Made by a program: the position numbers and the translations under genes | NCBI RefSeq assembly: GCF_030272615.1 | Contig: NC_081405.1 | Coordinates: 154,489,613 to 154,553,612, forward strand | DNA: 64,000 nucleotides | Direction: 5' to 3' | From: Cryptomeria japonica | Lineage: Eukaryota; Streptophyta; Pinopsida; Cupressales; Cupressaceae | Shown: piece after piece, positions 55,812 through 64,000 of the stretch | Numbering within the stretch: position 1 is the first letter of the stretch | Layout of the letters: each line of letters starts with the position of its first letter | The notes under the pieces: model-generated | Seen by the model: the letters and a program-made list of their open reading frames with translations, nothing else | What the model was told of the DNA's origin: nothing | Databases searched by the model: none

Positions 55812-56667
55812 CCCCCATTTTCATTTCATTTGTAATAGTCAGTTAATAGAGAATAGAGTTAAGAGCAAAATAGAGAGATTAGAATTGTAAGCAATTTTTA
55901 TTTTGTAGCAAGATTGGGTCTTGAAGAGAGAAGTTCAAGCAATTGTTGTATATGATGACTTGGAAATCAATAAAATATTGAAGTTATGGTGTTTTGTTGC
56001 AAGTTCCTTGAGTTATCTTCATGGTTGTTGGATGTACTTGAATCACGCTCAATCAAAGTAGTTTGTTAATTAGAAAGACTAAGTGTGAGATTTGATATTT
56101 GGTAGGATTCGCAATCCAAACCACTAGCTTCTTGCTGATTGTAAGAACGCCTTGCGTGGTCGACTGGAAAACACCTTGAGTCCTTAACCTTCAAGCATTT
56201 TCGTATCTAGGATATGTACCTTCGTAGTAGTGTCCTTGATCTTTGATGCATTGAACATCATTATTACCTTAGAAGATCGCACTAATTTCAGTTGAGTTGT
56301 TGTCTCATGGCAAAATTGAAATTGGTTGAGTCTTGCCAAATCTCATTCATGCTAAAGTCGTTCATAGGGTTAGGCTAGATTAGACCTCTTAAGCCCTATC
56401 TTTTCCATTTTTTTGAAAGTTCTTTTTAGATTAGTGAAATCTTCGAGCTATTGAATCCGTAAGACGCCTTGAAGGAAACAGCAAATCACATCATACCACT
56501 AAAAAAGCTTGTCCACACGTGGAGACCCCACTAAAAGAACCTTGGAGTCCACCTAACTGATCCTTTTTGCAGATCTTCAGCAGTTAGAGACTATTTTCTC
56601 AAGAGAGGATAAGATGCCTAATGGTATTTTATTCTGTGTATGATCGTGTACAAAATACACGTCAACA

Positions 56668-57543
56668 CAATGGCACCTCCAGCTTCACAAGGCCCTACAT
56701 GCAGCCGCTTATTACATCAATCCAACATTCCAATACTGCCCTAATTTCAAGCCAGATGAGGAGGTTTTGAATGGGCTGTACACAATGATAGAGTAGATGT
56801 CGCCTAGTGTTACAACACAGATAGTCCATGAGATCGAGATCTTTAGACTTGCAGAAGGAAAGTTTTTTTCTCGAGACGTGTAAAGATAATCGGACAACAT
56901 TGCAGCCACAGGTAAAAATATATTAAGGGCACAATTTAAGTTGAAAAATGTAAGAAACTTTTCCTCTTTTTATATTATTATTAAATGTTGAAACTCAAAG
57001 CTGGATAATAAGATTGATTTTTTTCTCCTTCTTAGATAAATGGTGGGAAAAGTTTGGTGCTAAGGTACCAAATCTTCAAAGGATTGCAATTTGCATATTG
57101 AGCCAACCATGCAATGCTTTGGGTTGTGAGCATAGGTGGGGTATGTTTAAGCACATACACTCCAAGAAGTGCAATAGACTGTTCATGGAAAGGTTGGATG
57201 ATCTAGTCTATGTTCATTACAACCTTCGTCTTTGTAATAGAGTACAAACAAATGTTTGGTCATTGACTCCACCCCCATCACATTAGAGGAGATCAATCCA
57301 CAATCAGAGTGGATCATTGAGGCTGAGGGTCCTATCTTTAGTAATGAGGACCTCGATTGGGTTGACCAACTGAATAGAGAGGCTGAGGTTGTACCCATGG
57401 CAGAAGAGGAGGATAGAGCATTAGCAGACACAAGTGATGTTGGTGTGAGTGGCACGGAGACAAAGGCAAAGATTATGGTTGTATCATCATCCAAGACCTA
57501 CCTTAGACACCTTTGTAGGAAGGATGCAAGCTCCTTTAAGTCA
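56668..57543 (+). pseudogene. hAT transposase, C-terminal part
   Basis: After the giant LTR the frame continues LQLHKALHAAAYYINPTFQY, CPNFKPDEEVLNGLYTMIE, then a donor at CAG/GTAAAA (56911). The next exon starts at 57036: DKWWEKFGAKVPNLQRIAIC, ILSQPCNALGCEHRWGMFKH and NRLFMERLDDLVYVHYNLRL. This is the hAT C-terminal dimerisation domain. Near 57256-57286 a frameshift leads to an acidic tail (TLEEINPQSEWIIEAEGPIF) ending at 57543. Stops after YTMIE and in the exon end show it is dead. Confidence 0.9.
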
Positions 57544-60500
57544 TAGACTTCTAGTTTATCTTTTGATATTTGTGTGGAAGTTTTGATGCCATGGATTTCA
57601 TACTCCATGAGTTTTGTATGCATTTGACAATATTTATATATCCAAGTTTTTTATTTCTTTCAGCTATAATTTGCATTTATACTTTATGTGATTGATGTAT
57701 ACTTGTGTATGTGATCAAATTAGCTTCTATTTGATGATGTTATTTTGTCTTTAAAGTTTATTTATTAAAGGGTGCATGAAACAAGTTTTAAGTCCTTATA
57801 AATCTCTGAATGTATTGGTTTTTTCAATTTGCTGAGTTTTTACCATGTTTTTGCACAGAGTCTGAAGTGAGTTCGAGTCTCGTAACTATGGACAAAAACT
57901 CAGTTTGCATATACAAGAGATCTTGGCTGTGAATGATTTTTTGGGGATAACAATAGAAGTGAGATGCATGCTAGAAGATTTAAATTATTTAATAGCTTCA
58001 AGCAAAGATGAAGGCCATTGATTGTAGAATTTCAAATGAATGGAAACAAGGCTTTGGTACCAATTGAAATGGCAAATGTCAAGGTAACTGGTAGAAATTG
58101 CAATAGAAGTCAATAGAAAACCAAAAATAACTAAAATTTTATGGTTCAAGAGAAACTATTATTTCTTTATAGGGGAAAGTCCTCTCAATTTGTTGCCACT
58201 AGTTATGACTGAATGGAACCTAATTTAAGTTGCAGTTGAATTCAAAGACAATGTAATATGAATATGACGAGATCCTATATTCAAAGAAATGTAACGTGCA
58301 ACATGACATACAAACCAGTGCTGAGGTTTGGTGAAGATTTGTGGATTTGGGCCCGAGTCTTGGTAAGCCTGTATGTTTACCGCTACAACTGATAAATTAA
58401 ATACAGGAAATAATAGTGTACATGACAATGCATACCAGACAACAGTAAAATATATCTTTATTTGCACATGCAATTATTACAGAGAAGAGACCAGAGATGG
58501 TCGACCAAGGATTACAACAGACCTGACTATACCGTACTACCTTCCTTGGTGGTACACGACATATTTAAAGAACCCGACGGTTGCCGAGAGGTACACAACC
58601 ATCAACCAACTGACACATAAGTACTCGAAAGAGACAATTCACTTAATTAATTAATACATTGTTGGGTAACCAAAATTATCAAATGCAATGTTCCCTTTCT
58701 AGGCGATAGGAAATTAGCAGAGGTTTGACCTATCATTCGAATTCCCGTAGGTCAATGGTATGGTTAGGGGACTCATTCAGGAGTCATGGAGGCTTGCAAG
58801 GGGCTTTGTGAGTTGATTCAGACGTCTAGACGACAGTTCCTACTTTTTAGGGAGGTCTCCTATTTTTTAGGGAGAACTGACACTTTGAGCGAGGTTCCTA
58901 TTTTATAGGGCAAGCTACTATTTTTTAGGAGGAACTGCCAGTCATCCTGTAGGGGTTCATTTGTCAGCAGTGATCATAGCACTTCAAACAAAACCCCAAT
59001 TTGAGCCCCGAATCTCATTTTATTAATAAATAAGGAAATATTAAAGTGATATTATAATCACTTTATGGGGAAATAAGTTATAATAATTCATTGGCCCTCT
59101 TACCTAGGCGTTTTAGCAAATATTATTATAATAATGAGGGGGCCAAATTAAAATAATGATGGAGGCCCCTTGTGGCTCGTTTTTCATAAGGAGGCATACA
59201 TAAATAAAGTTATTTTATTAATTAAAAGGGACAAATGAAACACTAATTCGAAATTAGGGTTTGGGCTGAAAATAAAAGGTGTTTGGGAGCTCATTTTGCA
59301 CATCTATGATTGGAAAATTATTATTTTTTGAGTGCCATTTAGTATTTGCAGGTCTGCAACGTCTATTGCAGGCGTTTGAACTGGATTTGGAGATGGAAAC
59401 CTTCAAATTTGGGTGAGAGGATGAAATCCCTCTCATATTTAAGCTACTGATTTTGCCTGGAATGTTCATATTTTTGCCAACAGGGGCCAAAAACCAGTAT
59501 TTGTTAGCAGCTACAGCAGGGTTACAGTTTGATAATCAGATCTGAGCACTTTGGTTGACACTTTCGGCAAGTTATTGTTTATTCATGCCAGCCGTACCTC
59601 TCCTAGGTCACAGTCGTACCATCCCAATCAGCCTGTGGGATGCAAATAAATTAATAAAGGGAATTTAGCAGCAGCTATTGGTTGGAAAATCATTGTTGGG
59701 AGGTCACTAGGGTAGATCAATGATCTTGTCTGTGAATTCAGGGCACATTTGAATGATATCAACAAATTAGAGGGGAAAGGGTCAATTTGGTGATCTCTCC
59801 TGGGAAGATTTCAAAATAAGCTTCAGAATTGCCAGCCATCCATTCAATTGTTTTTGATAATTAATGTTTAGAAGAATTAAACTCGTTGGAACTGTTAGTG
59901 CACTTTGGAAGCTCTTGTAGCAGTATTTTCCTTCAATAAAGTCAATAAAGAAGCCCTCCAGGCAAGGCGTTGGACCCCTAGTAGGCCAATTTGGCATGTA
60001 GTGTTGAAATTCAATTATTCTTTGCATTTGTTAATTGCTGTTAGTAAATCAGACATTCTGAAATTTAGTTTCAGTAGTTGTCATTTGTTATTGCTTGCAT
60101 TTCTACATTGCATCATACATTCTATCATCTAAAAACCCCCAAAAAACGCATTACACTCAAACTTCCTCAAGGAAACTCCTAGCTTCAATTCGCTGGTCAA
60201 AGACTTAACATTGAAACAATACCAACAGCAGATCAGCAAATCCTAGTCGGCATCTTTCATCAAACATAACAATATGCATTTTATGCCAACTACACTGTAG
60301 CTGAGCTTTGCAGACTTGGTCTAAAAAACACTAAACACGAGTCTTTTATATATTATAGATTTTTTAAATTTACGTTTGGGTGAGCACTAAGTTTTTTGAC
60401 CTAATGTAAGTCTCAAATTTTCAATTAATTGTATCCTATGAAGATAATTGATCATAAATTTCGAGAATTTTCTTAACAGGGATTGTGAGTGGCTTTTCTG

Positions 60501-60766
60501 TTTGGCAAAACTCATTCTGATTTACTCCATGACAATTCGAAAGGGTTTCAAATTTAGTTTAGTCTAAGTTTTAAGTACATCTTCCATTGTTTGAAATGCT
60601 TTCCCTACTTTGATATTATATCCAAAGATACTGGTTAGGTTGATTCTAGAAATTTTGGATTCTCTTTTCATATAATATTTGCACAAATAACTTATAATAT
60701 TAGTTTGCGTTTGTACAGGCAGTTTCCTTGTTAGGAAAATTTAATGAATTCTTTAACTTTTTACAG
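57544..60766. other. Repeat-derived or intronic sequence, no gene
   Basis: No supported gene. 58838-58930 holds four copies of a CCTATTTTTTAGGGAG-like word. AATAAAAGG at 59272 with TTTGGGAGCTCATTTTGC, and GAGGATGAAATCCC near 59419, suggest an LTR related to the one near 47720. 60700-60766 is the pyrimidine-rich end of an intron before the hydrolase exon. Confidence 0.4.
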
Positions 60767-60941
60767 GGTCTTGACCATCCATGGCTCCAAGGATGAGGTT
60801 ATTCCTGTTACGGATGCCTTTGAATTTGATAAGCTTATTCCAAATCACTCTCTTCATGTTATAGATGAAGCCAATCATGGTTACAGTTTCCATCAAAATG
60901 ATTTGGCATCTGTTGTCCTAAACTTCATAAAGGCTGTTTGA
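60767..60941 (+). CDS. Last exon of a plant alpha/beta-hydrolase
   Basis: After the acceptor TTTTTACAG (ending 60766) the exon reads VLTIHGSKDEVIPVTDAFEF, DKLIPNHSLHVIDEANHGYS and FHQNDLASVVLNFIKAV, then a stop at 60939-60941. It carries the acid (GSKDEVIP) and His (EANHGYS) ends of the Ser-Asp-His triad of the serine aminopeptidase S33-like hydrolases common in plants. There are no stops or frameshifts and the acceptor is good, so this looks like a real host exon in phase 2. The exons with the nucleophile Ser are not in the window. They may lie upstream beyond a very long intron, or the gene may have been cut off by the surrounding elements. Confidence 0.8.
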
Positions 60942-62393
60942 TATAATTTCAAAGCCAATGTAGACCAGGCAGCAGCTTGTTCGAGAATATTATGATTCCT
61001 TCCATATGGTTTCTTTTCAAATATTTGATTTTTTGTCTATCTTTAATATATGGAAAATGTACATTACTATGATATTCAGATGTTAGTAACGGACAGATAG
61101 TGCCATCTTAACTTGATCTTTCCTGTATCTTTGTGGGAAGTTACTCAACTGGTCACTGGAAAAGTTTTTGTTTCATCATGAAATTTAATACATTGATATC
61201 TTTGTTAAGCATGTATTTAAGCAGTGAAAAAGCATTTAGTTTGGATAATATGAACCAAAAAAATAAAATTATATTAATATACACAAGTGATAAAATGGGT
61301 CAATAGGACGTAGAAATCCAACTAAAGATGATAGCAAGAGGCATCCAAAAAGAGACTTGTTACCCAGACCTTGGACTGTGCTGTGGCTAGTTTTTTCACA
61401 AACTGGTTAAATTACCTGGCGAAAAATGAGATCTGGTGAAAAAAATGCATTTGAAACATGGGGTTTAAAAAGGCAGTGGGTTTCTCATTGTAATTTCTAA
61501 ATCCCCAAATTTGAGTTTTTGGTGACTTTTTTTTTATAATTAAAGTTAGAGAAGTTCTCAGAATTCTAAGGAAATGCAAAACAAAAACAGACAAGACATT
61601 ATATGATGATCAAATTAGGGCATGGCAATACACATTTGACATTGCTCCGAATTCTCCTTTTGCTTATTTTTAGTTGCAACATGATAGAGGTGTTTTTTTA
61701 ACATTTATTTGTTAAACTTCTTAAACCCTAACTCTAATGCATAATGCCACAAGCTCTAACACAGCTTTCAAGATTTTTTGAATTTTTTAAAAGACATCGT
61801 TTCTTTTTTGCCAGACCCTAACCCTATGTGATTCATTCATCTGGAAAATCCCATATCTTGGTTTGATTTGTTCTCTAACCAAGTCTGATCATGTATGTTG
61901 CTAGTATGAACTAGGCATGACATTTGGGCCTTGAGATCGATCAAGTAAGCCTAGGGCAAACTTCAAGGAGCCCAGGCCATTTTTTATTTATTTATCATTC
62001 AAATGTCCATAAGAGTTGGATTTGAGTCAATCAAGGATCCTAGACATGATTAGGAATGGCAGTCTTTTGTTGGAAGAAATGTTGACGAGAGCACAAAAGC
62101 AAGCAAATTGTCAACCATGACCAAGCCTACACCTACATGGATGAAGAAAGAGTGTAGATGAAATCTACAACTTACTTTTTCATTGCCTCATCAAAGTTGC
62201 CAAAATTTATGCTCACAATTATCTATGATCTCAATGATGGTGTTTTTTGTCGTGGTGTCATTGTTGTTAACATTGTTGTTCTAATGATACAATTGTTGGG
62301 AGATTATATGGCTTGTCTTTATGATGTGTCTTGGCTTGTTACATTTATTTGTAAAAAGCAATTTTTATCGAGTTAATATTATTATTATTTTTT
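60942..62393. other. 3' flank of the hydrolase exon, no gene
   Basis: The first few hundred bases are probably 3' UTR. The rest is AT-rich with no feature I can support. Confidence 0.5.
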
Positions 62394-64000
62394 TGCTCGG
62401 TAATAGGTTATGATTTTATTAAAAGTAACTAGGGAGAGACTTGGCCCTGACCAAGGGTGGTAACAACTTGGGATACCACCATTTTGAAGATAAAAAAGAG
62501 TAGAAGGATCCATAAACATAAGAAAGAACAGAAAGGACCCAAAACCATAGGAAAAGTGGAATTTAAAATTTGACCTTAGCACCTCCCTTTGAATGTGAAT
62601 GAAGGACCATATCAAAGGGGTTATTCTTCACAATTCTCTATTTCCTCCTTTTCATAGTGTGCCAACCATCTTCAAGCTTGGTAGCCTCAATTTGCCAATC
62701 CAAAGATTTATCCCTGGAAAATATCCCCTGATCCGTCAAGGAGGGATCTTCATGTTGAGCCTTACCGTTTGCTATCAACGAGGCCTCCTCCATATCTTGA
62801 GACCTCGAAAACCTGCATTTTCCCTTTCCCTTTGGGGTAATAGCACCCTTTCCCAGCAACAACTTCCCATCATATCCACTTGAACCACAATCAACCTTAT
62901 CTTGTAACTCTTGTTCCTCCTGAGGCTTAGGATTTGTAGATTTTTGAATTTTTTCCCCAGAAACAACTTGAGAGAAGCTTTTTTGCAACCCATCCTTCTT
63001 CCCAACCTTCTTCTCCACAGTATAAAGTTGTGTAACATCTTTCGATCAAGTGGTTGACTTAAGCATTCTATCTTTGGCACACTGCGCAACCATATGCCTT
63101 GTTTGGAAGCATCTCCTACACCTAAAGGGGATCCCTTCATAATTTAAAGGTTGCACTCAGCAACCTTTTGAAGATTTAATTGTTATTTTTGGAGGAAGTC
63201 CATCTGAGACATCCATTTCCACCAAAATACGTGCAAATGTAGAATGAAAAAGATTAGATTTTCCTTCATCAACCAACAGGAAACTGCCCAACGAGTTTCC
63301 TACCGCCTCTAAACAGGAATCAAACCAAAGATGCAATGGGAGATTAGGAAGCCTCACCCATATTAGGATCTTGTCGAAAACCTCGGTAGTTGGACAGAAG
63401 GTTGGATGCCATGGCTTCAGCATCAGGGGGAACTTGTCCTCCCAACTCCAGAAATGATCACACAGAACCTTGTTTCTGTCTTGAGTCTTTTCGAAAATCA
63501 CAGTAAACAAACCCTTTGTTGTAGGATAAATCTGCACGCACCCGTCAATTATAGGCTCCCAGTTATCAGAGATCCAAGCATGCAAGTCATGAAGGTTTGG
63601 CCACAAGCCCCTGAAGTGTCCAATCAACCCTAACTCAGAAAAAAACTAAAACATTATGAGCAACTTCCTCATCGGCCTCTGCATCCAATGACACTACAAA
63701 AGCCTTGGACGAAAGCATTAAAGAGGTTCCCGAAACACCATTATGTTGTTGATGGGAACTTGGTGTTGGTTTGATTGTATGCGGGGGAATTTTTTCGCCA
63801 CATCCACGAACACTTGAGTTGGGCTTTAACCCCCATGCATGACCATTCCCAATAGTGGCATCCCTGGCACGCATGTGCCCACAGTATGGCGGATTCACAA
63901 CACTGTGTGAAGACTTGCTGACTTCAAACTCACGGAAATCATCTCGCTGCAACCGTGACACCAGACCGTCATCACTCGAGGAAAGGCCAACCCCATTTTT
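62394..64000 (-). mobile_element. ORF1-only LINE derivative, 5' end outside window
   Basis: The minus strand runs from beyond 64000 through a DUF4283/CCHC ORF1 straight into a 3' UTR ending CTATTACCGAGC plus an A-rich tail (AAAAAAATAATAATAAT, complement of about 62376-62394). No endonuclease, RT or RNase H lies between ORF1 and the tail. The element is therefore an ORF1-plus-3'-end derivative that probably used a partner's ORF2. Confidence 0.75.
62638..63961 (-). pseudogene. LINE ORF1 with DUF4283 and CCHC knuckle
   Basis: From high to low coordinates there is an N-terminal part in another frame (63635-63961). DUF4283 follows (HAWISDNWEPIIDGCVQIYP, FTVIFEKTQDRNKVL, LMLKPWHPTFCPTTEVFDKI, LIWVRLPNLPLHLWFDSCLE). 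Next is an intact CCHC zinc knuckle, CRRCFQTRHMVAQC, near 63075-63116, and then a Lys/Gln-rich tail ending GWHTMKRRK at 62638. In-frame TGA codons near 63157 and 63046 and a frameshift near 63630 make it a pseudogene. The knuckle is kept, unlike in the other two LINEs here. Confidence 0.85.

Larger units (their letters stand above)
49979..56667 (+). mobile_element. Giant solo LTR unit, copy C
   Basis: This 6,689-bp unit starts TGTTGTGACCATTTCACACA and ends CACGTCAACA. It is flanked by the perfect target duplication CAATG (49974-49978 and 56668-56672). The hAT frame reads through without a shift if the unit and one CAATG are omitted (IDWQ followed by WHLQLHKALHAAAYY), which fixes both ends. 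The two ends are not direct repeats of each other, so this single unit behaves as a solo LTR. Internal order is the same as in copies A and B. Confidence 0.92.

Noticed and set aside
49979-56667. Reading the unit as a DNA transposon
   Set aside because: TG...CA ends with a 5-bp duplication are typical of retroviral-type integration, there is no terminal inverted repeat beyond five bases, and no DDE-type motif is apparent in the ORF.
61700-61830. AAACCCTAA-type words as interstitial telomere
   Set aside because: Only isolated single words occur here, not tandem arrays.

Overview
The window is almost entirely transposable elements of a large-genome seed plant. Conifer-like composition is my best guess: degraded LINEs with DUF4283-type ORF1, Copia and giant-LTR elements nested several deep, a hAT remnant, and one isolated host exon with a proper splice acceptor. 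I see no bacterial or organellar genes, rRNA or true tRNA genes, or CRISPR array. Apart from the last exon of a plant alpha/beta-hydrolase (60767-60941, +), everything recognisable is mobile DNA.

Layout. 1-3086: two Copia elements on the minus strand, one inserted in the leader of the other. 3340-25136: a minus-strand LINE (ORF1, endonuclease, RT, zinc-finger region, RNase H and a C-terminal extension). It is split by a solo Copia-type LTR (3553-4443) and by a 14.3-kb insertion (5946-20219) flanked by GGCGG. That insertion is two tandem copies of a giant LTR unit. 25137-29422: decayed repeats, with an unidentified coding remnant interrupted at 27355-27688 by a 334-bp TRIM whose 135-bp LTRs contain a tRNA-like sequence. 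29423-37793: a plus-strand LINE lacking its RT domain and carrying a solo LTR. 37794-41233: dispersed repeats. 41234-45330 (-): an old, diverged relative of the giant-LTR protein, split by a solo LTR with GGCTG target duplications. 46207-49640: more repeats. 49655-57543 (+): a hAT transposase pseudogene interrupted in frame by a third giant LTR unit (49979-56667), flanked by CAATG. 57544-64000: the hydrolase exon and an ORF1-only LINE derivative.

The main novelty candidate is the giant LTR unit, 6.7-7.5 kb in three copies. Each copy begins TGTTGTGACC and ends GTCAACA in the sense of its ORF. In order it holds: a leader; an array of 12-13 imperfect palindromes of about 35 bp spaced very regularly at about 166 bp, with one extra copy 42-44 bp from its neighbour; a TATA box; a 5' leader with a probable intron; a single ORF of up to 1,073 codons with no RT, integrase or protease; a perfect palindrome made of two telo-boxes; and a second TATA box followed by about 0.85 kb of R/U5-like sequence. 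One copy is solo with its own target duplication. The other two are tandem inside one target duplication. That is the expected behaviour of an LTR, and it would place the ORF and the palindrome array in U3.
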